Shown: positions 36,812-48,209 of the stretch, in pieces
How positions within the stretch are numbered: position 1 is the stretch's first letter
Layout: each line of letters begins with the position of its first letter
From: Morchella semilibera
Lineage: Eukaryota > Ascomycota > Pezizomycetes > Pezizales > Morchellaceae
Length of the DNA stretch: 64,000 nt
Assembly: GCA_009192285.1 (NCBI GenBank)
Contig: WBVU01000012.1
Location: 62,001 to 126,000 of the forward strand
Reading direction: 5' to 3'
The notes under the pieces: model-generated
The model's input: the letters and a program-made list of their open reading frames with translations, nothing else
The model's database searches: none
Told to the model about the DNA's origin: nothing
Translations under genes and position numbers: made by a program

Positions 36812-38837
36812 TAAAGGGTTAAGATTACATGCCTATCATCTCTTTTCTTGGATAGATCTAGTTTTTCTTTCATTCATGAGGTGTGCTTCTGTGTATGCGG
36901 TAGAGCCGGAAGCGCTGGGCCCGCGGCCCGGGCGTTAGTATATACAAGGTACTGATAATCCATAATAACATCGAGCTAGAATGCCAGCTTAATACATTTA
37001 TTTTTTTTCTTTTTATTTGACTCCTGTGAAACACGGGGTATACATATTTCCCTACTATTTTCGTTTAAACGCGCCATATCTCAGTTCAAGTTGTTGAATC
37101 TCGACTAAGCGCGGGAAGAAATGTAGAGGCTGGATTAGGGGTTCCTATTAATACTGTCGTTTTATACCGGTCCAGAGAAACTGCATATAGATTTATGATT
37201 CCAGTTTGGTAAAAGCAACCCGCCGTAGCAGGCACACCAATCCCCTGGGCATTGACCCACCATCCGAGTGATACGCTGTGATCAGTAATTCTCTCTGAGG
37301 GAATATCAAAATCCAAAACCTTATTATCAGCATCATGATGACTGAACCTAAATAAATTGATTAGTATTCCACATATCACCTATATATATGACCAATTAGA
37401 GCCTTCTCCGGTCAGTTCGCCTGGTCTGGTTAGTAAGATGATCTATCACACTCCTCCCAGGATCCAAAAATACAACCAAACAGAATACTTTCATAACACG
37501 CAAAAGTCCAAGTTTTGGTTACTTTCTCGCCACTCTATTTTAAACTCTTTAACCTTTCTCACCGAAAAATTCGATCTCTGACTACCTCCCCCCGACCACT
37601 CATTGTTTATATGTCCTCCACACCTCGCACTGTGGTTCCGCCTTGATATACATACGAGGTATCTGAAAGACTTGGCAGAGAGTGTATATACCGGTGTGTG
37701 TACCGTACGTGTTCGGAAAGACCCTGACTGGCGGCCGCTCCGAGTGTTCCGGGCTTTTCTCCTCTCTGTATCCGAGTGACTGTTGCTTGAACCGTCTTCG
37801 ACCTCGTATCGCAATGTAAGGTCCAGTGTCGTGTGTAGAACCGTTGATCGGGCCGTATGTAGAATTGGTGGGAACAGACCGGCACCTACGCCGGCAATTA
37901 CATGTTGGACAAAGTCTTTCTAGTTTGGGCCATGTACCTACCAAGTCCTTAGCATTAGCTGTTGTGGGTCGCACAACTGATTAGTCAGGTATATATTATT
38001 GACAGATAAAGCCTGAAGAACAAATCAGAGCCTATAACCCGGAATCAGGCTTCAGTTTGTTGACAGATCAATTGTGTTACGGTGGTGTTGGACTAGCAGG
38101 CGTACATCACGATACACGGGCCGAGATCCCCCTTCACAACCTCAGCCTTCTTCTGCCTGTCTCAAAAGACAACATCTCCCTTTAATCTTCCGCAACAACA
38201 ACTTCACCCCAACCCTCAACATCCCCTGCCACTGTGTGTACGGTAGAGCCCTTTGTGGTTGATCTTGGTTCAGGTGGAAGCTGATGGCCGATAAAAGCAG
38301 ACGCGTATAATGATATTGCTTTTGTCACCGAGACGTATTTTCAGCTCTGGGCGCGCCACATCGATCACTTTATCTGTCGTTTCAGGAGGTGGTATGTACT
38401 ACTACTCCCACCGCCTGGGGAGCATGAAATCTTCTACTTGGCCCATAGCCTTTCTGAAGACAACCTGCGAAGAATATATAGCCCTGGTATCACTAATCAG
38501 GACATCAAGGCCTTTAAGACTGGTTGGGAGGCGTCCTAAACGGAGACCGATAGCTTAAATAATACTAGCTCTTGGGCGGAGATGTGTTTACGATCGAAGA
38601 CTAAAGGTGGCGACGCCTACAGCATCAAGTGGAGCGGAGAGAATAAAACTATAAACAGACTAGAATACACAATATTGGCCAAGTGGTTCCCTCAGAGACA
38701 CCCGCCCATCAGCCTGGCAACAACTATCAAGAGTCATCTACACAAGCATTAGAGACGCAAAGATGTCACAATACAGACCTTATCGTTGTACTCTCACGCG
38801 GCACCTCTGCCTTTGGCTTTGGCCAGCATTTATCAAC
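36812..38837. other. Intergenic region with possible uncharacterised exon
   Basis: On the minus strand, 37086-37349 reads as an open frame ending TTFLPALSRDSTT-like, preceded by a good splice acceptor (TACTAAT branch, TTTAG). A candidate first exon with ATG near 37601 could join it (GTGAGA donor). The product is unrecognised, and further frames up to 37974 are ambiguous, so I do not call a gene. The remainder is featureless. Confidence 0.3.
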
Positions 38838-40383
38838 CTACAGAACCAACCCGTCAGCAAATGATATACACCCCGCCTTAGCACGAGGGGCTGGAAAGAT
38901 CACCTCTCTTTCACATTGCCACCCCAACAACCACGGTCCCATATCGGGGTCCCTCCAAGCGAGCGCCTCCCCGGGCTCCGTCGGGGACATCTTCATCTTC
39001 CGATCTCTCTCTCGCTGCTCCTCCCCATCATGAAGGTGATACAGTTCCTGCTGAACATTTCCTCTCTCGACCACTCTGGCTGTGCGTTCCCTTCTACATG
39101 CTTCGTACACGGCTAATGCCATGAATACATCCTCGCGGGACTTGATACGGCCCAGACACTCACCAAGCACCGCCGCGTCTTCAAGGGCCATACCCGCACC
39201 TGAGGCCAAGTACGGAAGTGTTGCATGCGCAGAGTCGCCGAGGAGAACAAAAGTCCCGCTGGGGTGGTACCAGCGCGCTGGAGAGTGTCTGATCAAGAGC
39301 TTCCACTTATGCACTTGTGTGCAAAGGGAGAGCAGCTTGGGAATTCTAGCCAGAGTTAATAACCTGAATGATGGATGAGAAATAGAAGAATTGGTGTTAT
39401 ATACCGGGGTCCCAGTCTTTAAAGAGGGCTCGCATTTCTTCGACGTTACCCTCGACGGTTGTAGCGCCGCCGTCAGGGATGTCATCGGGTACTAGGAGTA
39501 CCATGTTAAACAGTTTACCACCCTTGAGCACATAATTTACTATCCCACGATCGTCAGCAATGTCCCCATTCCTATCGCGCTCTAAAATATAAAACCGGCA
39601 TCCCGATCATTTACCCCCACCCTGTTTTCGTTGATAATAAGATACCAACCAGCAAACTTACCAGCATGGCAATCCGGCCCTAGCCAATAGTTGACCTGCG
39701 GATTTTCTACAAAGCCCCTCAGCTCCGGGTCCTTCTTCATCTCCTCTGTGCTTAACAACACTCTATAAGCAAGATCCCCTGTTCTCACTGGCGGATCCTC
39801 TCCGCCTACCAAAACCTCCCTCATCCTGCTCGCGACACCATCGGCCCCCACAACTAGATCAGCAAACATCCTCCTACCGTCTTCCAAAATCGCCGTGCTT
39901 CCCTCTGCACCAATATCAACATCCATAACCCGCGCCTGACATATCACCTTCGCACCCAGCTCTGCTGCACGCTCTAATAAACACTTGTGCAGCCCGGCTC
40001 TATGGAAGTCCCAGAACGGCGTGCCGTACCGCTTTGCGGCGGCGTGGAAGTCCATAGATGATATGTGATTCCCCTTCCAACCGAGCATGTTGACCTGTTT
40101 TGGCATGGTTGCATGCTCCATTAATGAGGACTCGAGGCCCCACGAGATAAGTAGGCGGGAGGCATTGGGGAGGATCTGGATACCCGCGCCAATCTCGCCA
40201 ATAGTTGTGGCGCGCTCGAGTACAGTTACGTTGTGACCAGCTATACAGAGCGTGATGGCGGCGGCGAGGCCGCCAAGGCCCGCGCCGACCACAATTATCT
40301 ATAAAGAGGTTAGTAGGCGTGTAGAGAAGTAGAGAGAAGGATGGATGTACGTTGAGAGTAATGGGAGATTTGCTGTGTGACAT
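38838..40383 (-). CDS. hxnX: FAD-dependent monooxygenase, salicylate/6-hydroxynicotinate hydroxylase type, HxnX-like
   Basis: Exons on the minus strand: 40351-40383, 39662-40298, 39405-39539 and 38838 to about 39345. The FAD fingerprint VVGAGLGGLAA starts near residue 14; the DG motif is LVVGADGVASRMRE; the GD motif is FVLLGDSAHATLPYLASGAGMALEDA. Intron 2 (GTAAGT donor, CTGAC branch) joins GPDCHA to VNYVLKGGKLFNMVLL, as expected for the family. The last junction is off by one base. Exon 3 ends WDP in phase 1, whereas both usable acceptors need phase 2. One extra C in the CCCC run at 39406-39409 would give WDPRIPKLLSLC, matching the family. HxnX decarboxylatively hydroxylates 6-hydroxynicotinate to 2,5-dihydroxypyridine; that substrate is inferred from the neighbours. 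Confidence 0.8.
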
Positions 40384-41966
40384 TGAGGTGAGGATTTATT
40401 CTTTGTTATACTGTTGATACTCAATATACTTTCTTGACAGGCGCGACAATGGTACTTTTTACCTTGGGAGATTCAAGAGGTACTTGGAATCAGGTAGACA
40501 GAGGGGGGGGGGGGGCAAGTATTAAACCTGAAAATCTCAAGAGAGAACCTTAATCCGGGCTGGCGACTTCGGCCATTACCACAAGAAGAAGAGCAATCAG
40601 TTTCCTTAAGTAGAAATTGCGGTTCCCATCGTCATGGGTACATGTATGTACTCTACTTTATCATTGAAGACATCACATACTCTAAGGCAGTCGAGATGGC
40701 TATCGGCGGGTAAGAACGGGGGAAAGGGGGGGGGGGGGGCAAGAGCTGCAGGTCTCTCGAGCTGTCAATCGGAGATACAAGATTCGAGACACCTAAATTT
40801 GCTTGTTGCAAGATCTCCATTGGCCGTTGCACTTTCCTCCCGGCAGCAACAACCTCAAATTTCACCAGGCCAGTCGATAGTAGCTATTTACGTAGGTATG
40901 TACAGGCGGAGATTAAGAAACACATGTACCTATCGGTGCGTCGTGTTACTACATACAAGTACATGTACTTACATGTACTCTAGGTTACGCAGCATGGGCG
41001 GGGCATATCTAGCAGTGATAAGCTATTCAGGGTAGAGGCGCACCAGTGATACCGTCTGATCAGCGCTATTCAGCGCTAAAGCCCACACACAACCATCATC
41101 CAGCCCAAGCCAGAACACTCTCGGGTTATCTGAGTTCCTGGCCTGCACGTCGCGGGTCGTCTGGTTCTCGGCTCAGTCGGGTCACACATGGTTGCGGATG
41201 ACTCTCGGGTTGTCGGACCCACGGCTGCCGTGTGGAGACATAACCCGGGCCGGTAGATCCCTGGGCCAGGTGTCCCCTTGATGCGGCTCATCAACCTTGA
41301 GGTGCAGGGGCAGCTATGTGCTCGGTCCTGGACTGCAAAGGTATGAGGCCGGTACCGGGGCAAGAACGGCTGCCCAGTGTCGGGCTATTGCGCGGAACAG
41401 CTCCGATGACCAGGATTGACGGTGTTTTTAGACATGTGCTTGTTTTCATATCTTCCTCCAACATCGAGCGAGGTATGGAAGGGATAGTGCTGTACCTATA
41501 TACCGGTAGTCCATGGATCCCTCTTTTTTTTTTTTTTTTTGCACACTGGTCTAAGTGCCCAGCTGGTTCTCTGCAGTGCAGGGTTAGGTGGTACTAATAC
41601 ATAGCTATACATCGCTCTCAAAAAACCGAATGTCTTTTAAATAACCTAGGGCGATAAAGTAGATACATGTAGATAGGTTCCTATTCGCTACTATAGACGC
41701 TTCTAAGATGCGAAGGAAAGTATGCTAAGAATAAACCGAAATTCAATTCTGGGCGTAAAGAAGTCCGGGTAAGCATACGTCCAAGTTCCTTACATAATAA
41801 CCGCCAAGAGCGCCAAGCCTTATTACACATAATGGCCGCCTAGTCCCAGTTTGGCAGTCACAATTAGACGGATATTTTGTATAGCGGCCTGTTTAAAATA
41901 GCATCACCTCAGGATTTGATATTTTTCAACTAACTACATGTATTTAAGTAGCTCTACGAAATGCCA
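40384..41966. other. Intergenic region
   Basis: Contains G13-type runs at about 40502 and 40727, six TACATGTA copies (40639, 40960, 40970, 41664, 41935 and near-matches), a TTTATCA (GATA core on minus) at 40657 upstream of the FAD monooxygenase, and a T run near 41523. No gene is recognised. Confidence 0.55.
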
Positions 41967-43145
41967 TCAAGGCTTCACTTCAAGCTCTGCTGTTATCTTT
42001 GGAGCCGGGGGCTCAATGTCCTCCTTTTTCTTCGTCATCATCTCACCAGCGGGGCTGGGAAGCATTGCACCCGCTGGATACGGGTTCTTGCTCTTGAAGT
42101 CGTCACAGATCTGCTCCATCGTAACCCACTCCACGCCTTCATGCTTGTTTATATGCTCAATTATCCTTTTACCCCACGCCAGTTAGCCATCTCTCGAGAC
42201 TCTATAGTACCTAGTGGAGTAATGGAAATTCATACCTTTCGTGCATCAATAGTACATGCGGCCGCCCCGACACATCTGGGTGTATCGTCATCGGGAAAAT
42301 AAACTCATCGTACTCCCTGTAGAAGTAGTCGAAGTGGTCTCTCCAGATGTCCTCCACATCCCTGGGGTTAACCCAACCCCCGCCATTGCCGCTCCCCTTG
42401 ATGAACATCATTGGCGGCAGATCATCAATGTACCAGCTCCCGGGTATCTCCACGAGCCCGGTCTCCACGCCCTTGCTCAACGGTTTCATCCAGTGCTCCG
42501 CGGGCTTGGTGTAGTCGATCTTGGTCCACGAGTCCCCCTTGCGTAGGTAGTACGCCTGACAGTCGTGGTGCAACATTGAGTGGTCGTACTCGATCCCGTA
42601 CTTGAGGAGCAGCTCGGTGCCCTCCTCGGAACACTCCCACCAGGGGACGACATTTCCGCGCGGTGGCTTGCCGCAGAACTCTGTGATGAGGCGGAACGAC
42701 TTGTCGAGGACGTCGCGCTGCTGCTCCCAGGTCATGTCGACCGGGTTTTCATGAGAGTAGCCGTGGAGGCCTCTGTTTGTTTTGTTATGTGAGCTCAATC
42801 GTAACTAAGGATGCGGGATGAGGGTGCAGTGTACATTTCGTGACCAGCATCCCTGATCATGGCACATTCCTCGGGAAACGTCTCGAGCGAGTGCCCGGGA
42901 ATGAACCACGTTGTTTTCATGTTGTATTTCTCAAATAGCTTGAGGAGACGGCGGACACCGATTGTGCCAGCCCAGAGGCCACGCGAGATGTCGCTGGAGG
43001 AGTCTTCACCGCCGTAGGAGCCGAGCCAGCCGGCAACGGCGTCAATGTCAATGCCATAGGTGCAGAGGACTCCTGGATTTGGCGTTCTGGTTAGTACCTA
43101 TTGAAGAGGGGGGAAGGGAGGAAGAGAAGTACGTTTTTTGCCCAT
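41967..43145 (-). CDS. hxnM: Polysaccharide-deacetylase-fold hydrolase (HpPgdA/PuuE-like), probable cyclic imidase HxnM
   Basis: Exons on the minus strand: 43133-43145 (only 13 nt), 42835-43072, 42236-42772 and 41967-42165, giving 328 residues with consistent phases. The CE4/NodB-type fold is seen from [20 protein letters not shown] (metal-binding Asp), [15 protein letters not shown] and the metal motif HGYSH, to [12 protein letters not shown] and the C-terminal catalytic region around [19 protein letters not shown]. This subgroup is not a classical chitin deacetylase: it lacks a signal peptide and resembles HpPgdA/PuuE hydrolases that act on small amides and ureides. HxnM of Aspergillus, as I recall it, belongs to this fold and opens a cyclic imide; that assignment rests on the surrounding hxn-type genes. 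Confidence 0.82.
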
Positions 43146-43375
43146 TGTGGATCAGTGGAGTGTAGCGGGGAGAGAGTAGTGTGTGGAGGGGACTGAGTTT
43201 AGTGAATGATTGTAGGGGCCATGATCACAGTATTTATAGATTCAGAAAGAGTATATAACTACAGCTTCAGCTATCCATTCCTGCACAGATACGGGATGTG
43301 AGACTGAGACTGAAGGCGAGTTGAGTTTCCCCGCCATAGAGTAGAGTATGTGCCGGGATATGATTGTTGATATCA

Positions 43376-43395
43376 CTTATCGGCCTATCGATAAG
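43376..43395. promoter_or_regulatory. Inverted pair of GATA-type sites
   Basis: CTTATCG (43376-43382) faces CGATAAG (43389-43395), forming a 20-bp inverted arrangement about 230 bp upstream of the hxnM-like start. A further TGATAAG lies at 43770-43776, about 430 bp upstream of the hxnW-like start. Paired HGATAR sites are typical AreA targets; binding is inferred. Confidence 0.5.
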
Positions 43396-43524
43396 AAGTA
43401 TCACCCCCGCTGCACGAACAAGACTTCTAGGCTTGCCCCAGTGGGGAATTCCGCTCGCAAATTTGTACATACTCTACGAGGACTGTGTCAGTTGGTGTAT
43501 TCTGGCGTTCATGGCTGCCTTTTT

Positions 43525-43559
43525 TCTTCTTCTTCTTCTTCTTCTTCTTCTTCTTCTTC
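43525..43559 (+). repeat. (TTC)n microsatellite
   Basis: About eleven uninterrupted TTC units preceded by T5, in the hxnM/hxnW intergenic region. Confidence 0.9.
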
Positions 43560-44203
43560 CTCTCAATTGGCGGTGTAGAGTAAGTATTCGCGTCGTTCGA
43601 TGTCTCGTGCTCGAGTGAGACTTAATTGAGGCGCCACCATGTATGTACCTTTTTGAAATTCACCTATGGTATACGTATATACGATATATATATACATGTA
43701 TATATCTACTGTGGTGAAAACTGCATTCCGCAGGGGCCCCGTCTAGAGCCCACTCTAGATCTCATCAATTGATAAGAGTCGTTTAGAAGTGGGTATTACT
43801 GGTTATGTTGTAGACATTCCCGACTGCCTTGGGCTGGGGCACAATTTCATCTAATAGTGGCCCTACCGTCTCGTTTTATTCTTTCTACCCTATGTATTGT
43901 ACTGGAGAAGCCAATGAGCCAATTAACTGCTCTGATGTATGTACAATTAGGTTGGACTTACTTGACAGGGCCCTCATGTAACGCAATTATACTCTAAGCA
44001 GTGATGGGCAGCAATCACCGCCGTTACACCCATCTTGGAATAACATGCATGAAGCTGCATGAACGTAGAGTAGGACCAGAAGGTGGGGAAGGTATCATAA
44101 CGGGAATATATAGCGACCTACCCAAGTAATACGGCAGCTCAGTATCAAAATCCCCAGCTGTATTTCTCTCATTGGATTAGGTATATTATCCAAACCCATC
44201 ACA

Positions 44204-45125
44204 ATGACCTCCAGCGTAAGTATAATCTGTCCACAATCCTCGAAACCCCCCGTCTCACCACGCCCTAGTTCTCCCTCAAAGGCCGCACCGCACTCATCAC
44301 CGGGGGAGCCCGCGGCTGTGGGCTCTCCTTCGCCGAGGGCCTCGCCGAGGCCGGCGCCGACATCGCAATCTTCGACATCATCCCCCCCTCACCAGCCTTC
44401 CACGAGATTGCCGCCACGCACAACGTCCGCACCGCACACTACCACGTCGATGTCTCCTCGCCCACCTCGCTGCAAGCGGGGTTCGACCAGTTCGTAAAGG
44501 AATTTGAGGGGCGCCTCGACATCTGCGTGCCAACGGCGGGCATCAACAAAAACGTCAGCTTCTTGGAAACGAGCTACGAGGAGCACCAGAAGCTCCTGGG
44601 GGTAAATGTGCTGGGCGTGTACCACACTGCGCAATTGGCGGCGGGGCAAATGGTGAAGAATGGGACGAAGGTGGGGTCGATTATTGTCGTGGCGAGCATT
44701 GCGAGCTATATGGCGATCCGCTCGCAAAAGTCGAGTGCGTACTGCGGGACAAAAGGGGCGGTGAGGGCAATGGTGCCGGCAATTGCGGCGGAGCTGGTGG
44801 AATATGTTTGTTCCCCCCCCCTTCCTCCCCCTTTTTTTCTCTTTTACTACAGATATATGGTTTAGTTTGGAGGTTTGGATGTTGACGTGAAGTGGTGGTG
44901 GTGGTGAAGGGGATCAGAGTGAATAGTATATCACCAGGGTACGTACGAACGGAGATGACCGCACCATTCCCGCATCTGCTGGAGAGCTGGAAGGGAGAGA
45001 TTATGAATGGAAGAGTGGCCGAGCCAGAGGATATCAGGGGAGCGTGCGTGTTTTTGGCTAGCGATGCGAGTAAGTATATGACCGGACAGGACCTGTGTAT
45101 TGATGGTGGGGTTACAAAGTGGTAG
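44204..45125 (+). CDS. hxnW: Short-chain dehydrogenase/reductase, HxnW-like
   Basis: Exons 44204-44215 (12 nt), 44269-44805 and 44910-45125 encode 254 residues, the usual length of classical SDRs. The cofactor motif TGGARGCG begins near residue 14 and the Asp of IAIFD suggests NAD(H) use. Further motifs are the NAG-equivalent TAGIN, the catalytic Ser of VVASIAS, and YCGTK (Tyr-x3-Lys). The C-terminal GIRVNSISPGYVRTEM and CIDGG blocks are typical. Introns have GTAAGT and GTTTGT donors. In the hxn pathway HxnW is a ketoreductase acting on a ring-derived intermediate; this role is contextual. Sugar or polyol SDRs look similar, so the substrate is uncertain. Confidence 0.85.
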
Positions 45126-46005
45126 TTTGATCAGTAGGAGCTAGCTATGGCTTTGCATGGCTCGGAATTAATTTGAGGGTTTTGGCAGTCCAGAAGTCGG
45201 ATGCTCCTCCGTGATTTAATTATGATCATGTGTGGTGAGAATTGGTGATCCAAAGCCTTAAGATATCCATTTTGAGTGACCTCGAATTAGAATCCCATGC
45301 TGTAACCTCCCATGAGATATTCGGAAGACTGCTGCATGATCCATGTATAGTTAACTACGAATATACATGCAGCTGAGGGTGTGCCTTCGATGTTCTCGAT
45401 ACTGGTAGCGTTGTTCATAGAAAGAGAAGGAGAGGGGGTAGGCAGGCGTACTTTCTACCTTATACAGAAACCAAAACGTACATATAAGCGGCCCAGTTAA
45501 ACACCACCGAGTGCTTCTTAACAATGCATATACATGTAGCCAGGAACCGTCAATGCATTCCAGCAATAGCCCACCGGTTACTATAATACAGATACCAAGT
45601 CGTTAGCTGGCAAATTCTGTTGGCAAATTCTGCATGGCCCAAGTAAATTTAGAGATGTTTGAGACTCTTGCTAATTGGTACGGAGTCTTATGCATGTCAC
45701 CAATCCAACTCATTGTGCGCGCGGGGGGGGGGGGGGGGTTTCTTTAATGCGGGAGTGAGGATCTTGCGGGCCCGGGAATTTGGTGCATTCCTCCCTTCGT
45801 CACCAGCTTAGCTACTGCTAAAAGAAAATCTTTATCAAAAGGAATAGTTTGAACTCAATGGCTAGGTCATAAACATAATCATTACACAGAATCATAAATA
45901 AATACAGGATATATCCGGCTAACCAACAAAGTACAATACAAAAGAAAAGGGAAAGGACCAACAAACGAACACTAAATTATAAACAACCCCAGCCAACCAT
46001 TAAAA
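45126..46005. other. Intergenic region
   Basis: Convergent 3' flanks. It contains TACATGTA at 45531 and a G14 run near 45724-45738. No gene. Confidence 0.65.
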
Positions 46006-48209
46006 CTACCTCCTCCTACCCGTACTCCCACTCCTACTTCTCCTCCTCCGTCTCCTCGCCTCCGAAATCTTTCTCCTCTCCCTTTCATCCTCACTATCCT
46101 CCCCCGCAACTGTCGTTGGACTCGTAACCCTAATCTCCGGGTTCATCCCCGCCTGATAAGGGTCCCCGCGCTCCTCGTCGGGATACAGTGGCTTTCCCAC
46201 CTTTGGCGGTTTTGGCGGCGGGGAGAACAACGGGGGCTCTACTGGGTGTGGAGGGCGCGGAGGGTACTGCACGATCTGTTCGATAGGTGAGAACGGCCGC
46301 TGCGACGGATGAATCATCTCCTGCTGCTGCGGATCCGCCCAGTCCGCCTGTGCACCCTGAATTTCGGCACTGAGTTCTGCAATACCAGCAACATCCTCCA
46401 GTTCCTTGTCAGGTAGCGGCGGCGGCGAGTTGAAAGAGGACGAGGATGATAATGAGAATGTCGGACGCATGGGTGTTAATGCAGTGTCGGGGTTATTCAT
46501 CTTTTCAATCATCACCATCTTACCAGCGCACTCACGCACTAGCTTCGCAGTCTCCCGCATGCCCAGATACCGCCGCGTGTTGGTAGACACGTCCGCAAGC
46601 CGATTCCACTCGTTCATTGCGAAATCGCCCACGCCAACCTCAACATTAAAGCGGTAATAGTCCTCGCGGGGAACACCCATCTTGGCAAGCCCTGGACGGC
46701 CGCCGTCTTCGGGGTCGATCAGCGCGCGGTGGACACGCTCGCAGTCGTCAAGCTTAGACATCAGCCTGCGCCGCGCTTCGGTAAAATCCTCAAAGGGTGT
46801 CGCGATGATGCCCTCCCACCATGGTTGCCGCTCGCCCGTGCTGTGAGCGTGGCTGTGGTTGTGGCGGGAGTGTGATGCGGATGGGGGTGGACTGTCGGGA
46901 CGTTTCCCTGTGCCGACAGAGACAAAGACAGAGATCTCGTCGTCGGGATACTCGTGCAAGTGAGCTTCCTCAAGAACTTGCTGCGCGGGGTTATATCGTC
47001 CACTGCCTTCATCCAGGAAGGTGTTCTGACCAACAGTGATTGGTTTGAAGGCACTGAGGGTCGCGGAGGTGGCACGGCCAGCTTGCCAGATGGTGCAGTT
47101 GTAGCTAGGAACAGATTCACCACGAGAAGGATATGTGCGCAGAAGTGCCGGCGGGTTTGAGCTATTGGGTGGCGTGCCTTTGTATACTGCTGTTACAAAC
47201 GTCTTGCATGCGCCTGGTCGAGTGTCAAGGAGTGGTGCCTCGGCATTTCCTTCTCCGCGAGGTCGCCGTGATGGGTTGCTTGGTGAGCCACGACGTCCAC
47301 GGGATGGTTCTTCGGAATCTGTCGAGGCGTGGCGTCGTCCGCGCCAAGAGTTTGTACGCTTCTTGAGGTGTGGTGGGGGCGGGCTCGGCGGGGGCGGCGA
47401 GTGCGGAATGATTTTATCATAGTCAAAGCGTGTGCTCTCTCGGACACAGTGCTTTATAGCGTCTTCTAGTCGTGAGGCCTTGAATAGCGTTTTACCGTAT
47501 GGGACCCCCATGACAGTCTTGTCGGTGATGAAGACGTAGCGAGTTAGCTCGACATAGTATTCCTTACATGACTCAATATCCATGCGCATGCGCCCGAGCA
47601 TGAGCGCAATCAGACCGCCAGTCCCCGTCCCTCCGATGAGGTCGAAGTAATCGCAAGGTCGAGGAAGTTCCGATGGTGATTTTGGACCCTTTCCATTGTG
47701 TGTCTGCACGTAGATTTGGTGCATTAGTTCTCCCAGGATGACAAGAATAGAATATCCCCTGATACCGCCGCCATCTAATCATTTCCAATTCACCCGTCAT
47801 CAGTAAAGGCACATTCCAATCATATTCCATCTCTATTTTCGTCCAGGTCTATTATCGCCACCAATCGGAAGGAAAGCCCACCTAACGACAATATGCGCAA
47901 TTTCCTTTTGGTTTTCGGAGGGGTAACTAGCTTCGCTGGCTTGGCTCCTTTCTCTTTACGTTTCTCCTTCTTCCTGAGTTTCTCTCCACCATGAGAGCTG
48001 GCTGGTTTGTCATCGAGGCTTAAGCGCCCAATATCCGAATCCCCCTCCAGCTCAGAGAATCCGTGATGAGTTTCCTTTGTGATGTTGTATCCTGCCTCGA
48101 GCTCCTTGGGTGGTAGCGGGGGAGGTGGGGGATGCGATGGTCGTTTATCGATGTAGTATGCAGCTACGGATGGGTTATATTGATGCCCTTCGTGATATGT
48201 GGTACTCAT
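46006..48209 (-). CDS. Patatin-like phospholipase-family protein lacking the nucleophile Ser
   Basis: Two exons on the minus strand, 47882-48209 and 46006-47774, encode 698 residues. The oxyanion loop DGGGIRG (residues 110-116) spans the splice junction, which confirms it. The position of the patatin GxSxG nucleophile elbow is G158-T-G160-T-G162 (codon GGG), so Ser is replaced by Gly; the second catalytic element is FLDEGSG, with Asp kept. Residues 1-105 are Pro/Lys-rich. Long Pro/Ser/Arg-rich inserts follow the catalytic region, and the C-terminus is an Arg/Ser tail (RRRRRRSRSGS), suggesting nuclear or RNA-linked localisation or simple low complexity. Fungal patatin relatives with GTGTG exist in my recollection, so this may be a non-hydrolytic subfamily rather than damage. 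Confidence 0.85.

Larger units (their letters stand above)
43146..44203. other. Intergenic region between hxnM- and hxnW-like genes (divergent promoters)
   Basis: About 1 kb separates the two divergent start codons. It holds a (TTC)n microsatellite (43525-43559), TACATGTA (43693) and three GATA-type sites. Short open frames here are not gene-like. Confidence 0.55.

Noticed and set aside
37086-37974. Possible two-exon gene on the minus strand
   Set aside because: A good acceptor precedes the last exon, but upstream exons are ambiguous and the product is unrecognised; kept only as a note in the intergenic entry.
38790-38860. 34-nt intron (GTGTAT..TGTAG) near the end of the HxnX-like gene
   Set aside because: Signals look good, but 34 nt is shorter than any other intron here; the stop at 38838 was kept.
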